DNA of 64,000 nt from an uncultured Sphaerochaeta sp. (GCF_963677315.1 NZ_OY781939.1:744001-808000); one strand, 5' to 3'. Numbered from the stretch's first letter, positions 16,314-26,606 are shown. Notes: generated by a model from the sequence alone, not told the origin. Program-made: numbers and translations.

Positions 16314-17021
16314 CTAGCGGTCTGAACGACCGAAAATCCGCAAGAGGAATAGGAAAAGGTTGAGGAAATCGAGATAGAGAGAGAGTGCTCCGATTATGCT
16401 CAACTTGGTGAAGGTCTCCTCGCCGATATCTGTTCCATAGCTCTGGTTCCAACGTACAATCTTCTGGGTATCCCATGCAGTGAGACCAAGAAAGATGGCT
16501 ACACCGGCAAAGCTGATCAAGTAATCTAGACCGCTAGAACCAAGGAACATGTTAAGCACCATTGTCCCAATCAAACCCCACATGCCCATGACCAGGTATG
16601 AGCCGATCCTGTTAAGATCACGCTTCGTTGTCATAGCATAGAGGCTCATCCCGGCAAACATAAGCGCTGCTGTGAGGAAACTCTTGTATATGACGGCTCC
16701 GGTATACACGATAAAGATGGTACTCAGCATTATGCCGTTGAGTGCAGAATATGCAAGGAATGCACCAATGGCACTTGCCTGGCTCATCCTATCAAGGCGT
16801 GCAGTGAGGTAGAATACCAATGCAAACTGTCCGATGACGAGCAGGAGAAAACCCATCATGTTCCCGACAAGTGCCTGGAGAAGTGCAGGATTACTTGCTA
16901 CAAAGTAGGAAATCAAGGCCGTCAAGCCAAGTCCTGCAGTCATCCAAAGGTATACGTTTTTCAATATCGTCCGTTCACGGACTTGTACATTCTGAAGTAT
17001 TGAACTCTTTTGTTCTGCCAT
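16314..17021 (-). CDS. BAX inhibitor-1/YccA-family membrane protein
   Basis: A 235-residue protein with seven hydrophobic segments and the BI-1 layout: an N-terminal VRERTILKNVYLWMTAGLG, a central FAGMSLYAMTTKRDL and a C-terminal region FLGLTAWDTQKI, then LYLDFLNLFLFLLRIFG. Bacterial members are calcium-leak or protease-associated proteins of the inner membrane. The start follows AGGAGG. It is convergent with the PHP gene. Confidence 0.9.
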   Translation of the reverse strand: MAEQKSSILQNVQVRERTILKNVYLWMTAGLGLTALISYFVASNPALLQALVGNMMGFLLLVIGQFALVFYLTARLDRMSQASAIGAFLAYSALNGIMLSTIFIVYTGAVIYKSFLTAALMFAGMSLYAMTTKRDLNRIGSYLVMGMWGLIGTMVLNMFLGSSGLDYLISFAGVAIFLGLTAWDTQKIVRWNQSYGTDIGEETFTKLSIIGALSLYLDFLNLFLFLLRIFGRSDR

Positions 17022-17126
17022 TGTTATAAGCCTCCTAAGCTATCTTACCATAATTTCATCAATCCTGATGAAAAGGTCAAGCGTTTGCTTGCGTTCAGCC
17101 CGCTATGCAAGTCGATTTCCTGATGG

Positions 17127-17132
17127 TATAGT
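17127..17132 (+). promoter_or_regulatory. -10 box seven bases before an ATG
   Basis: TATAGT at 17127-17132 is followed by seven bases and then the ATG at 17140. No Shine-Dalgarno sequence is visible, and the -35 box is weak (TATGCA). The geometry again suggests a leaderless message. Confidence 0.45.
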
Positions 17133-17139
17133 AAAGTCT

Positions 17140-17835
17140 ATGACAAACAAGCCTCTTCTACCCCTCATTTGTATCATCATTGTTCTGCTAATGGGCTGCA
17201 CTTCCACGAGTACTAATGAACGTGTCAGTGCAGTTGAGGCTGAAAATGCCCTAAGGGAAGTAACCAAGCTCGCAAGCCAAGCAGTGGATGCCAACCTTTT
17301 CAGCGAGATGGGTTTACAGGACCTGCTTCCTCAGGAGGCAGCTCACTTTACTGATATGGGAGGAATACCACTCTTTCTTGATCACCTGGACCGTTGGCAG
17401 ACCCAGGTACAGCAGGCATTTCGCAGCGTACTGGTGCAGGCCACGATTCTCGTGACAGATAACAGCAACGAAGTTGTTTGGGAAAACCCAGAGGCAGCTT
17501 TGCTGCAAGGGAACCAGAGCGCTACAAAAGAGTTGACCAAGCAGAGGGGAGATGTTATCAGGGAAGAAGTACTGGAACGACTCAATGATGCCTTGATTGC
17601 AAGCGAAGAAACATGGAACGTAATCCTCGATCGTTATGGTATTTGGCAGAAAGGAACCAGCCTTTGGGGAGAGGAAATGCTCGTCGAGGTCAAGGATGAC
17701 CCATTCGACCACCTCTCAACGCAGTTCCTAGAGACCTATTTTGAAGAACTTGGAAGACAGGAAGAGATCCTGAGAACCACCCCGGTCCCCAGAGGAAGCG
17801 GTTCCTTCCTGGAACTATTTTGGCAGGATGCATAG
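17140..17835 (+). CDS. Lipoprotein, possibly DUF4197-like
   Basis: A 231-residue predicted lipoprotein: a hydrophobic signal ends in LLMGC, with Cys19 as the lipid site. The rest is helical and acidic. The EALLQGNQSATKEL stretch, followed by LNDALIASEETWNVILDRYG, resembles DUF4197 proteins, whose role is unknown; this assignment is tentative. ATG 17140 was preferred over 17068, since only it places the signal peptide at the N terminus and it lies after the -10 box. RarA starts 2 nt after the stop. Confidence 0.65.
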   Translation: MTNKPLLPLICIIIVLLMGCTSTSTNERVSAVEAENALREVTKLASQAVDANLFSEMGLQDLLPQEAAHFTDMGGIPLFLDHLDRWQTQVQQAFRSVLVQATILVTDNSNEVVWENPEAALLQGNQSATKELTKQRGDVIREEVLERLNDALIASEETWNVILDRYGIWQKGTSLWGEEMLVEVKDDPFDHLSTQFLETYFEELGRQEEILRTTPVPRGSGSFLELFWQDA

Positions 17836-17837
17836 CT

Positions 17838-20099
17838 ATGAACCTATTTGCTGCAGCAAACGAAGCTGAAGAGCGGAAAAACCAACCACTGGCCTATCGG
17901 ATGCGGCCACGTAACCTGGATGAGTACATAGGCCAAGATGCCATCATCGGCAAAGGTCGACTACTCAGGCGTGCAATACAGGCAGACCAGCTCTCCTCTG
18001 TCATCTTCTATGGTCCACCGGGAACGGGGAAAACCACCCTTGCAAGAGTGATTGCAAATACCACAAAACGACACTTCTCCACACTCAACGCAGTACTCAG
18101 CGGCGTCAAGGAGCTTCGCTATGAGATCGAGGAGGCTCGCCAACGCTTGGAGTTATACAGCCAGGGTACGATTCTCTTCGTCGATGAGGTACATCGTTGG
18201 AACAAGAGCCAGCAAGATGCACTACTGCCCTGGGTGGAAAATGGGACGGTTATCCTTATCGGAGCCACTACAGAGAATCCCTATTTCGAGGTAAATGCTG
18301 CTTTGGTAAGCAGGTCACGCATTTTCCAGTTGAAGAGTCTTACCAGTGAGGATCTCTTTGCCATCGCAATGCAAGCACTGGGGGATAAGGAGCGGGGCTA
18401 TGGGGAGTATCCGGTTCAGTTCGAGGAAGGAGCTCTTGAGCACCTGGTAGAGATTGCCAACGGAGATGCAAGAAGCTTGCTCAATGCCCTTCAACTTGCC
18501 GTGGAGACGTCGCTAGACGTCTTTCCTCCACCCTCAGGAACTGAAATCTACATTTCCAAGGATTCTGCAGAACAATCGATACAGAAGAAGGCAGTGCTGT
18601 ATGACAAGGAAGGTGATTACCACTTCGATGTCATCAGTGCATTTATCAAGAGTATTCGTGGCAGCGACCCTGATGCAACACTTTATTGGCTTGCCAGAAT
18701 GGTGAGCGCCGGGGAAGACCCGAAGTTCATTTTCAGAAGAATGCTGATCAGTGCCTGCGAGGATGTTGGATTGGCCGACCCATCGGCAATTGTTGTGGTT
18801 CAGGCTGATGCTCAGGCCTTTGAGCGTATCGGATTACCCGAAGGCCGCTTCCATCTTACCCACGCTGCGCTCTATCTCGCAACTACAGAGAAGAGCAACT
18901 CTACCCTGGCTTTCTTTGATGCACTCAAGGGTGTTGAGCAACAAGCCCAAGATGAGGTACCGAACCACCTTCGTGACGGAAATCGAGATGCAAAAGGATT
19001 CGGTCATGGGGAAGGATATCTCTACCCTCATGCCTATCAGGATCACTGGGTTGCTCAGCAATACCTCCCATCTTCCCTGCAAGGAAAGGTGTATTACGAA
19101 CCGAGTGACCAAGGCTATGAAAAGAGCATCAAGGAGAAGGTGCAGAGACATAGGGAAGAGCAACTCGAGAGTGCCCAGAGCGATGCCTTTGTCGAGAACC
19201 TCTCCTACTCTCCTGGAGACAAGAGCAGACAGAGATGGGTCAATCGTACCATCAGTGAGCGAGGCACATTGCTCAAGGAGATCCGTGAGCGTCTTTTCCG
19301 AGGTGTTCAGCTCAGACGGAGTGACCGGGTGTTGGTGTGCAATGCTGGACATGGAATGTTGCTTTGGGAGGCGTATCGATCAACACCAGAAGGATTGGTG
19401 GTTGCCCAGGTAAGAAACAAGGACCAAGCGGACCACATCAACCACTATGCTGAATCACTCTCCTCAGTGGAGCGTCCCCATGTATATGCAGAACCGCTGG
19501 AAACACTGCTTCCCCACCTTGAACATGGATTACAGTTTGAGGTGATCTTGGGAAGAAACCTGCTCAGCAGGGCAAAGCTATCAGAACCACTGCTTGGCAG
19601 TCTTGTATCCCGTTTGGCTAGGAATGGTTCACTGCACTTTGCTGAAAGTGTACCTGTTTCAGGCTCAAGACTCTCTCATTTCATCAAGGGGGAAGAGCGG
19701 CTATTGCTTGAGAAGGCGGAGACCCATCTCTACGGTGACCCAGAAAACCCGCTTACCAACTGGGATGAGAGTGACTTGGAAAATCTTTTCAGCGATCGAG
19801 GTCTTGATGTTGATATTCGCTCCCTCAACTTATTTGAGCATAGGATGATGGAAAAACAGGACATCGAACGATATCTCTCCTCATCCTATCTCCCGGCATG
19901 GAAGTCTTTGGGAATAAAGATTGATGAAGATGCACTGAGAACCGCATTATTTGAGCAGCTGGCAAACCGCCCGCTCGAATGGAAACACCATCTTGCGATC
20001 ATACATGCCTACCGAGATGGAGCTATTACCAATGAATCCCAGAGCAGTGATGCAAAGCAGTGGAAAGACGTACAAGAGAAAGTGCATGGAAGCAACTGA
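17838..20099 (+). CDS. rarA: RarA/MgsA recombination ATPase with C-terminal extension
   Basis: A 753-residue protein. Residues 1-440 are RarA (MgsA), a clamp-loader-like AAA+ ATPase acting at stalled replication forks: [15 protein letters not shown] is Walker [11 protein letters not shown]alker [13 protein letters not shown] sensor 1, and the C-terminal [22 protein letters not shown] is a RarA hallmark. The remaining 310 residues are absent from E. coli RarA and look like a degenerate class I methyltransferase ([18 protein letters not shown] resembles the SAM-binding loop). Long RarA fusions of this kind are known in several phyla. The start follows GGCAGGA and lies just after the lipoprotein stop. 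Confidence 0.9.
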   Translation: MNLFAAANEAEERKNQPLAYRMRPRNLDEYIGQDAIIGKGRLLRRAIQADQLSSVIFYGPPGTGKTTLARVIANTTKRHFSTLNAVLSGVKELRYEIEEARQRLELYSQGTILFVDEVHRWNKSQQDALLPWVENGTVILIGATTENPYFEVNAALVSRSRIFQLKSLTSEDLFAIAMQALGDKERGYGEYPVQFEEGALEHLVEIANGDARSLLNALQLAVETSLDVFPPPSGTEIYISKDSAEQSIQKKAVLYDKEGDYHFDVISAFIKSIRGSDPDATLYWLARMVSAGEDPKFIFRRMLISACEDVGLADPSAIVVVQADAQAFERIGLPEGRFHLTHAALYLATTEKSNSTLAFFDALKGVEQQAQDEVPNHLRDGNRDAKGFGHGEGYLYPHAYQDHWVAQQYLPSSLQGKVYYEPSDQGYEKSIKEKVQRHREEQLESAQSDAFVENLSYSPGDKSRQRWVNRTISERGTLLKEIRERLFRGVQLRRSDRVLVCNAGHGMLLWEAYRSTPEGLVVAQVRNKDQADHINHYAESLSSVERPHVYAEPLETLLPHLEHGLQFEVILGRNLLSRAKLSEPLLGSLVSRLARNGSLHFAESVPVSGSRLSHFIKGEERLLLEKAETHLYGDPENPLTNWDESDLENLFSDRGLDVDIRSLNLFEHRMMEKQDIERYLSSSYLPAWKSLGIKIDEDALRTALFEQLANRPLEWKHHLAIIHAYRDGAITNESQSSDAKQWKDVQEKVHGSN

Positions 20100-20159
20100 T
20101 TACCTAAGAAGCACTTGCTCAAAGAAGCTCATTTTTTTAGAAAATTTGACAGAGGGTTG

Positions 20160-20188
20160 TTGACAAAGAAAAGCGTTTAGGTCATAGT
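20160..20188 (+). promoter_or_regulatory. Promoter of the tRNA cluster
   Basis: TTGACA (20160-20165), 17 bp, CATAGT (20183-20188), 51 bases before the first tRNA. Another TTGACA at 20146 lacks a matching -10. Confidence 0.6.
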
Positions 20189-20238
20189 ATGCAACGTTGA
20201 AACGCACTGGTGATGTAAACCACTGCTTCAGCTACCAT

Positions 20239-20311
20239 GGTGGAAGTAGTTCAATGGTAGAGCACCAGATTGTGGATCTGGCTGTTGCGGGTTCGAGCCC
20301 CGTCTTCCACC
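20239..20311 (+). tRNA. tRNA-His (GTG)
   Basis: Full cloverleaf with anticodon GTG in the loop TTGTGGA. The extra G at position -1 and C73 are the tRNA-His identity elements. CCA is not encoded. Confidence 0.93.
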
Positions 20312-20328
20312 CTAACCGGGTCGTTAGC

Positions 20329-20402
<74 letters not shown>

Positions 20403-20433
20403 GAGGTTTGGTTTTTTGAAATTTTATTGTCAT

Positions 20434-20506
20434 GGGCCGCTAGCTCAGCTGGTAGAGCAGCAGACTCTTAATCTGCGGGTCAAAGGTTCGATCCCTTTGC
20501 GGCTCA
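20434..20506 (+). tRNA. tRNA-Lys (CTT)
   Basis: Cloverleaf with acceptor stem GGGCCGC/GCGGCTC (one G-U pair), anticodon loop CTCTTAA and A73. Confidence 0.93.
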
Positions 20507-20544
20507 ATACATGGCGAACCTCGCTAAGGGGCAAGACATGCACC

Positions 20545-20626
20545 GCGAGAGTGGTGAAATTGGCAGACACGCCAGACTTAGGATCTGGTACCTTACGGTG
20601 TAGGGGTTCAAGTCCCCTCTCTCGCA
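20545..20626 (+). tRNA. tRNA-Leu (TAG)
   Basis: Type II tRNA with a long variable arm, acceptor stem GCGAGAG/CTCTCGC, anticodon loop CTTAGGA and A73. Confidence 0.93.
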
Positions 20627-20667
20627 AAGGACAATCCAAGTTGGACTGTCTGGCAAAACGGTTTTTT

Positions 20668-20739
20668 GCGAAAGTAGCTCAGTGGTAGAGCTCCACCTTG
20701 CCAAGGTGGATGTCGCGGGTTCAAGTCCCGTCTTTCGCT
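20668..20739 (+). tRNA. tRNA-Gly (GCC)
   Basis: Acceptor stem GCGAAAG/CTTTCGC, anticodon loop TTGCCAA, T73. Last gene of the cluster, directly followed by a terminator. Confidence 0.93.
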
Positions 20740-20744
20740 CTTAA

Positions 20745-20776
20745 AGCAGTCAGAAAAAATTCTGGCTGCTTTTTTT
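20745..20776 (+). terminator. Terminator of the tRNA cluster
   Basis: A 10-bp stem with one G-U pair (AGCAGTCAGA/TCTGGCTGCT), 6-nt loop and six T residues, six bases after tRNA-Gly. Confidence 0.88.
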
Positions 20777-20923
20777 GCTCTAAAGGGAAGAGGCGATTAT
20801 AGTAGATTAATTTGTATTCTAATATGTACAAAAGATATAGCTAATATACATTTTAATCGAAGCGCTTTCTCTTTTTTACAAAGAAGGTATACTCTAGGTT
20901 TAAAGAGGCAAGGTAACATTTAA

Positions 20924-23353
20924 GTGCTTAGTACCATCGTTTTCTCAATGCTGTTCATCTCTGTATCCATACTGGCACTTGCAAGCGGAATACTTGTGCT
21001 CCAGATCAACCATTCAACCATCTCCAACCGAATCTTTTTCGCCCTGGTTTCCGCAATTTCCATATGGTCTTTAGGATTGGCCTTTGCGAATCTTGCCCCT
21101 AATCGGGAGGCAGTTGAACTCTGGCGAAGGATATCAGCCCTAGGCTGGGGTTCTGTGTATGCAATCTTTCTCCATTTCATCATTCTTATTTCCAGCAAGC
21201 GCGTTGGCAGGCGACCATGGTGGTTCTATGTCGTGTTGTATACCCCTGCTCTCCTGACCATTCTTGCCTTCTCCATCCCTTCAGGGCTGAACGTAGAACC
21301 GTACCAGCTCAGGCACACTGAGTTTGGTTGGGTCAATATTGCTGAGCACAATATCTGGGATATATTATTCTACATATATTATGGAAGCTACACCATCCTA
21401 GGCTTGGTGCTCCTAGCATTATGGGGCAAGAAAAGCAAGGATGCAGACATCAAGAAACAAGCCAGGCTCATTATCTTTACCATACTCACCCTTTTGTTTG
21501 CAGCCACCTTCACTGACATCATCCTAAGCAGCATGGTTGGCGATATTCCCCAGATGGCTCCTGTTCTGATGCTGTTGCCTGTTACCATCATCTACAACAC
21601 GATCAGAAAGGGCCAAGAGAAAGAAGAGAACCCCTTGCGATTGAGTTTCAGCTATATTCATATCATCATCAGCGTGGTGTTCTATGTATGTATCTCATTC
21701 ATACAAATCCGTCTCGAACCAGGAGCCGTTGCCATAGGACAGCTTCAGCTTACTGAATCCACCTTCAGGGGCATCCTTACCCAAGTGCAGATGTTCATCT
21801 CCATCTACCTTGTGCTGAGGGAAGCCAAACCCGGATTCATTATCTCCATGTTGATGAATACAACCAATCTACTGAGCTCTCTCGTATTCTGGATCAGGAT
21901 GGATTCCAATGTCCCGATTCCCGGGATCATCTCCTATGTCGGAGTACTGATTCTTTTGTTGATCATCAGAACATTCAGAAAACAATCAGCAATGTATATT
22001 GAAAGAATCCAATCCCAGAGGCAGGATCTCAAGGAGTCAGAAAGGCAGCTCTACAAGCTTGCCTACTATGATTCGCTTACCGGATTACCGAGCAGGGATT
22101 ATTTTATTGAAAAGCTCCAGCAATCCTTGGAGCGAGCAGATAAACACCATAAGCGTGTTGGCATCATCTTCATCGATTTTGACTCCTTCAAGGCTATCAA
22201 TGATACTGCAGGTCATATGGTGGGTGATCTGGTATTACAGTTGATCTCACAGCGGCTTACCAAGCGAATTGGGAAAAAGGGAACCTTGGCAAGATTTGGA
22301 GGGGATGAATTCTTGGTGGAGATACCGGACTTGGAAACTGACGAACCTATCCATGCAATGATCGAGTCCATTATGGAAACCCTGAAAAAACCAGCGGTAA
22401 TAGATGATGAGGAATACCATGTCTCGGCAAGCATCGGCATTGCAGTATATCCAGATGATGGAGAAAGTCCCGACACCCTGATCAAAAATGCAGATATTGC
22501 GATGTATGAAGCAAAAGGAAGAGGAAAGAACCAAGCTGTTTTCTGTACTGATGACATCAAGGATAGTACTACGATGAATCACACCTTGGTAAACAATCTC
22601 TACTGGGCACTGGATAGAGACGAACTACATTTGCTGTATCAGCCAAAGATATCATTAGAAACCAACAAGATTATTGGTTTTGAAGCCTTGCTGAGGTGGA
22701 ACAACAGTGAGTATGGGGTTGTAAATCCGGAAGTATTCATCCCCATGGCAGAACAAACGGGAATGATCAGACCCTTCGGGCTGTGGGTTATAAGAACGGC
22801 CTGCCAGCAGATCCAGCAATTCAATGAATGGGCAGGCCGTGAGCTTTCCATCAGTATCAACATTTCACTTATCCAGCTCCGTGACCCTTCCATGGTAGAG
22901 CATATGGCTGCAATTCTTAAAGAAACGCATACCCCTCCCCATAATGTTGAGGTGGAAATCACCGAGAGTATTGCGTTCCAAGATGAGCCATTCATCATGG
23001 AACAGCTAAGAAAGATGAAAGAACTGGGCATTTCGATTGCAATCGATGATTTTGGAACCGGGTATTCATCCTTCAGCCGGTTACGGACCTTCCCTATCGA
23101 CCTTATCAAGATTGATATCGAGTTTGTCCGAGCAATCAGCAGTAATCTCCACAAGGATCAGGCAATTATCAGAAGTATTATCCAGCTTGCAAAGAATCTT
23201 GGACTAAAGGTACTTGCTGAAGGTGTGGAAACGGAAGAACAGCTCCAGTTCCTCAAGGGACAGGGGTGTGATTTCATCCAAGGATTCTTGTTCTACACAC
23301 CCCTTCCCGTTTCCAGCATCAAACAACTATTGGATAACTCCCAGAAAAACTGA
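20924..23353 (+). CDS. Membrane GGDEF-EAL cyclic-di-GMP protein
   Basis: An 809-residue protein. The first 230 residues hold seven hydrophobic segments like the N-terminal 7TM sensor of some histidine kinases; further hydrophobic stretches run to residue 360. A GGDEF domain follows, with an intact GGDEF at 459-463 but no RxxD inhibitory site. The EAL domain has EAL at 587-589 and the DDFGTGYSS loop, so both synthesis and hydrolysis of cyclic-di-GMP look chemically possible; which dominates cannot be told. The start is GTG at 20924, with AAGG about 10 bases upstream. TATACT at 20888-20893 is a candidate -10 box. Confidence 0.9.
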   Translation: MLSTIVFSMLFISVSILALASGILVLQINHSTISNRIFFALVSAISIWSLGLAFANLAPNREAVELWRRISALGWGSVYAIFLHFIILISSKRVGRRPWWFYVVLYTPALLTILAFSIPSGLNVEPYQLRHTEFGWVNIAEHNIWDILFYIYYGSYTILGLVLLALWGKKSKDADIKKQARLIIFTILTLLFAATFTDIILSSMVGDIPQMAPVLMLLPVTIIYNTIRKGQEKEENPLRLSFSYIHIIISVVFYVCISFIQIRLEPGAVAIGQLQLTESTFRGILTQVQMFISIYLVLREAKPGFIISMLMNTTNLLSSLVFWIRMDSNVPIPGIISYVGVLILLLIIRTFRKQSAMYIERIQSQRQDLKESERQLYKLAYYDSLTGLPSRDYFIEKLQQSLERADKHHKRVGIIFIDFDSFKAINDTAGHMVGDLVLQLISQRLTKRIGKKGTLARFGGDEFLVEIPDLETDEPIHAMIESIMETLKKPAVIDDEEYHVSASIGIAVYPDDGESPDTLIKNADIAMYEAKGRGKNQAVFCTDDIKDSTTMNHTLVNNLYWALDRDELHLLYQPKISLETNKIIGFEALLRWNNSEYGVVNPEVFIPMAEQTGMIRPFGLWVIRTACQQIQQFNEWAGRELSISINISLIQLRDPSMVEHMAAILKETHTPPHNVEVEITESIAFQDEPFIMEQLRKMKELGISIAIDDFGTGYSSFSRLRTFPIDLIKIDIEFVRAISSNLHKDQAIIRSIIQLAKNLGLKVLAEGVETEEQLQFLKGQGCDFIQGFLFYTPLPVSSIKQLLDNSQKN

Positions 23354-23398
23354 CTGTCCATCTTGCTATGGGGAAAGTGAGACTGCTATGCTTGGCCA

Positions 23399-23944
23399 AT
23401 GAACAGAGAAAGCGAAACGTATCCACTCGACACACGCACACTTGTCATCAGATCGCTCAAGCCCGCTGATGCCCCACAAGCCGTACAGTACATGAAAGCT
23501 ATGTACACTGACAGCCCCTATCTTGCCCGTTACGGCGATGAATGGAATATCAGCACAGATGACGAGGCCGCATTCCTGGAGAATGCTGCAAGATCCCAGA
23601 ACAAGTTGATGCTGGGGGGCTTTATCGATGACGAGTTGGTAGCTCTCTGTGACTTCTCCCCTTTGGGTTTAGCATACAAGATGGCACACCGCTGCCAGAT
23701 TGGAATTTCCGTTGCAGCGAACCAACAAGGAAACGGCATCGGCTCCCTCTTGATGAAAACCTTGCTCTCCGCTGCCCGTCTGGCAGGATACGAACAGATG
23801 GAACTGGAGGTTGTTGCCAGCAATACAAGGGCTGTACATCTCTACAACCACTTTGGGTTTCGTGAGATGGGAAGGATACCCCGTGGATTCCACTATCGAG
23901 AAGGGTACTACGAGGATCTGCTTCTCATGGTCAGGGAGTTGTAA
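23399..23944 (+). CDS. GNAT-family N-acetyltransferase
   Basis: A 181-residue acetyltransferase. The acetyl-CoA loop is in QIGISVAANQQGNGIGSLLM (Q/R-x-x-G-x-G/A type), followed by the LEVVASNTRAVHLYNHFGFREMG motif of RimI- and SpeG-like enzymes. The substrate could be a protein N terminus, polyamine or antibiotic and is not predictable. The gene is 3 bases from the convergent Spx/ArsC-like gene. Confidence 0.88.
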   Translation: MNRESETYPLDTRTLVIRSLKPADAPQAVQYMKAMYTDSPYLARYGDEWNISTDDEAAFLENAARSQNKLMLGGFIDDELVALCDFSPLGLAYKMAHRCQIGISVAANQQGNGIGSLLMKTLLSAARLAGYEQMELEVVASNTRAVHLYNHFGFREMGRIPRGFHYREGYYEDLLLMVREL

Positions 23945-23947
23945 AAC

Positions 23948-24298
23948 TCAGCTTAGGTGTGCTTCCCACTCCTTTTCCTTGAATCCGACCAATACAAACT
24001 GATCGGAGACCAACAGAGGTCGCTTAACCAGCATCCCATCACTGGAAAGGAGGTCAAGCATCTCTTCCTCATCCATCCCTTGGATTCGGTCTTTTAAATT
24101 CAGGGACCGGTACAGCTGGCCACTGGTATTGAAAAAGCGTTTCAAGGGCAGATTGCTTCGCTTTAGGAATTCTCTCAGTTCCTCTTTATCCGGCCGATCT
24201 TTCTTGATATCACGGTAGGTATATTCACTATTCCTGGCATCAAGGAAGGTGATGGCTTTTTTGCATGTAGAACAAGCTGGATAGCAGATTATGGTCAT
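23948..24298 (-). CDS. Spx/ArsC-family thioredoxin-fold protein
   Basis: A 116-residue protein with CSTCKKA at residues 8-14, the CxxC site of the ArsC/Spx/MgsR/YffB family, and the FFNTSGQLYRSLNLKD and MLVKRPLLVSDQFVLVGF signatures. It could be an arsenate reductase-like enzyme or a redox-sensitive regulator binding RNA polymerase; the lack of ars genes leaves this open. ATG 24298 follows AAGGAG; the frame continues upstream to 24364, but the longer start would add residues absent from the family. Confidence 0.85.
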   Translation of the reverse strand: MTIICYPACSTCKKAITFLDARNSEYTYRDIKKDRPDKEELREFLKRSNLPLKRFFNTSGQLYRSLNLKDRIQGMDEEEMLDLLSSDGMLVKRPLLVSDQFVLVGFKEKEWEAHLS

Positions 24299-24556
24299 TT
24301 TCAGGCTCCTTATATGTATGCTAGCAGACCGGTAGTATGCTGGCAATTGGATAAATACGCTCATTCCCCTAGACCAAAGCCTAAAAAGTTGCTATATACA
24401 ATGTGTTTCGGGTAAAAGGTTTTTGCAAGAATCCTGCTGACAGGGTGGTCGAAAATCAACTGTTTATGTATACTTAGCAGGATTACATTGCAACAAAGGG
24501 CTTTGCCTAAGGATATACATGGTCCAAAAGAGAGGACCGAAAAGGATGAACATAGG

Positions 24557-25906
24557 ATGATCGCTGATAAGAGTATCAAAGAATTGGAAAACTCCTCCGC
24601 CGCACTGACGGTCACTGTGACCGCTGACACCATCGAAAATGACTACCAGGCAGCTTTGAAAAAGTATGCTGCTGATGTCCAGATCAAGGGTTTTAGAAAG
24701 GGCAAAGTCCCTGTATCCGTTCTGGAAGGTAAGTTTGGTAAGGCGATTCGTGAGGAAAGTACATTCAATACCATCGAAGACGCATTGAAGGAAGCCTTGA
24801 CTGATGTTGAAGACAAGTACAAGCCGCTCTCCTTCAGCACCCCTGAGCTCCAGGACGAAGAGACCCTTCTCCCCTTTGAGGCCAACAAGGACATCACCTT
24901 CACCGTACACTACGACATTATGCCCATTTTCGAGACCCCGGAGTACAAGGGCCTGAAGGTAACTTACCCCAAGGTAGCACTGAGTGAAGAGGCAGTCACT
25001 GCTGAACTCGACAAGCTCCGTGAGCAGAATGCAATGGTCATCGACAAGGATGGCGCTGCTGAAATGGGCGACATTGTCACGCTTGACTATGTTGAACTGG
25101 ACGAAGAAAAGAACGAGGTTCCTGGAACCGAACGCAAAGAGTTCGTTTTCACCTTGGGAAGCACCACCAATTTCTACCAGATTGATGAAGATGTTGTTGG
25201 TATGAAGAGTGGGGAAGAGAAGGTTTTCTCCAAGACCTATGCAGAGGATTCAACGGTTGAGGGGTATGCAGGAAAGACCATCACCTTGAAGGTGAATGTA
25301 CAGAGTGTGAAATTCCGTGATATCCCTGAACTCGATGATGAGTTCGCACAGGATGTCAAGGAAGAGTACAAGACTGTCGATGACCTGGTGAAGGCAACCC
25401 GTGAGAAACTGCAGGGTGCCCTCGATGCAAAGCTCGAGAATGAAAAGCTGAATGCATTGAGTGAGGCTCTTCTTGAGAAGGCTACCATTGCTGTTCCCCA
25501 GAGCATGATCGACATGGAAGTTGAGCAGAGTTGGAAGCGTTATATCCAGCAGATTGGCCTGAGTGAAGAGCAGATCCTGCAATTCCTCAAGTTCCAGAAC
25601 CAGACAAAGGAAGATATCACCGCTCCTTGGAGAGAGGCTGCAGCAAAGTCACTTCGCATCCAGCTGATCATGGAAAAGGTCAAGGAAGCAGAAAACTTCA
25701 CTGTTGAGGAAGAAGAGTTGAACAAGGTTGTGGAAGAGCAGCTGAAGGATGTCACCGATCAGGCTCAGCGGGATTACTACCGCACCATGATCGAAGACGA
25801 CTTGCGCTTCCAGAAGATTGCACCGTTCTTGCAGGAGAACAACACGTTTGAGGAAGGCGAGGAAGTCGCTTACGAGACGTTTATGAGCGAAACCTACGGC
25901 GCATAA
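24557..25906 (+). CDS. tig: Trigger factor (ribosome-bound chaperone and prolyl isomerase)
   Basis: A 449-residue trigger factor. The N-terminal ribosome-binding loop is visible as GFRKGKVPVSVLEGKFG (the GFRxGxxP signature), then a PPIase (FKBP) domain around GDIVTLDYVELDEEKNEV, then the helical C-terminal chaperone arms. The start at 24557 matches the family N terminus; the frame opens at 24488, but nothing supports the extension. It precedes clpP and clpX as in many bacteria, joining folding with proteolysis of nascent proteins. TATACT at 24469 may be its -10 box. Confidence 0.94.
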   Translation: MIADKSIKELENSSAALTVTVTADTIENDYQAALKKYAADVQIKGFRKGKVPVSVLEGKFGKAIREESTFNTIEDALKEALTDVEDKYKPLSFSTPELQDEETLLPFEANKDITFTVHYDIMPIFETPEYKGLKVTYPKVALSEEAVTAELDKLREQNAMVIDKDGAAEMGDIVTLDYVELDEEKNEVPGTERKEFVFTLGSTTNFYQIDEDVVGMKSGEEKVFSKTYAEDSTVEGYAGKTITLKVNVQSVKFRDIPELDDEFAQDVKEEYKTVDDLVKATREKLQGALDAKLENEKLNALSEALLEKATIAVPQSMIDMEVEQSWKRYIQQIGLSEEQILQFLKFQNQTKEDITAPWREAAAKSLRIQLIMEKVKEAENFTVEEEELNKVVEEQLKDVTDQAQRDYYRTMIEDDLRFQKIAPFLQENNTFEEGEEVAYETFMSETYGA

Positions 25907-25936
25907 GCCGTAGATGCTCAAGAGTGCATAGTGTGT

Positions 25937-25969
25937 GAAAAGGCGGTTCCTCACTGGTTCCGCCTTTTC
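25937..25969 (+). terminator. Hairpin between tig and clpP
   Basis: A 10-bp perfect stem (GAAAAGGCGG/CCGCCTTTTC) with a 13-nt loop. There is no U run beyond the stem, so it may only attenuate or mark an RNA end between tig and clpP. Confidence 0.5.
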
Positions 25970-25998
25970 AATCCAAGCTACCAAAGGGGGCTTTTACC

Positions 25999-26604
25999 AT
26001 GAATATCCATCCCGAAAGGATGCAATCAAACATACCAATGGTCGTAGAGCAGTCAGGTGTAGGCGAAAGAGCCTATGATATCTTCAGTCGCCTGCTTAAA
26101 GATCGCATCATCTTCCTTGATGGGGAGATCAATGATGCAACAGCCGACCTGGTTGTAGCGCAGATGTTGTTCCTTGAGTCTGAGGACCCAACAAAAGACA
26201 TCAGTCTCTACATCAACAGCCCCGGAGGTTCCGTAACCGCTGGTTTGGCTATCTATGACACCATGCAGTACCTGCATAGTGACATCCAGACCATCTGTAT
26301 GGGACAGGCGGCAAGCATGGGTGCATTGTTGCTCTGTGCCGGGCAGGAAGGGAAGCGATTCATCCTCCCCTCTGCACGGGTCATGATCCATCAACCGTGG
26401 GGCGGAGTTGAAGGCCAATCATCCGATATCTCCATCCATGCCAAGGAGATTGGTCGTATTAAGAATCTTACCATTGATATCATTGCGAGACATACCCATA
26501 AGACCTATGAGCAGATCGCCAAGGATGTGGAACGAGATTTCTTCCTCGGTAGTGATGATGCTGTCTCCTACGGCATCGTCGATAGTGTTATGAGAAGGAG
26601 TTAG
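25999..26604 (+). CDS. clpP: ATP-dependent Clp protease proteolytic subunit
   Basis: A 201-residue ClpP serine protease. Ser106 in [11 protein letters not shown] and His131 in MIHQPWGG are two of the catalytic triad, with the aspartate in the [15 protein letters not shown] segment near residue 180. Fourteen subunits form the barrel that degrades proteins unfolded by ClpX, encoded 2 nt downstream. A good AAAGGGGG precedes the start. Confidence 0.96.
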   Translation: MNIHPERMQSNIPMVVEQSGVGERAYDIFSRLLKDRIIFLDGEINDATADLVVAQMLFLESEDPTKDISLYINSPGGSVTAGLAIYDTMQYLHSDIQTICMGQAASMGALLLCAGQEGKRFILPSARVMIHQPWGGVEGQSSDISIHAKEIGRIKNLTIDIIARHTHKTYEQIAKDVERDFFLGSDDAVSYGIVDSVMRRS

Positions 26605-26606
26605 TA

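Noticed and set aside
18834..19413. ORFs on both strands inside rarA
   Set aside because: They are shadow frames of rarA.
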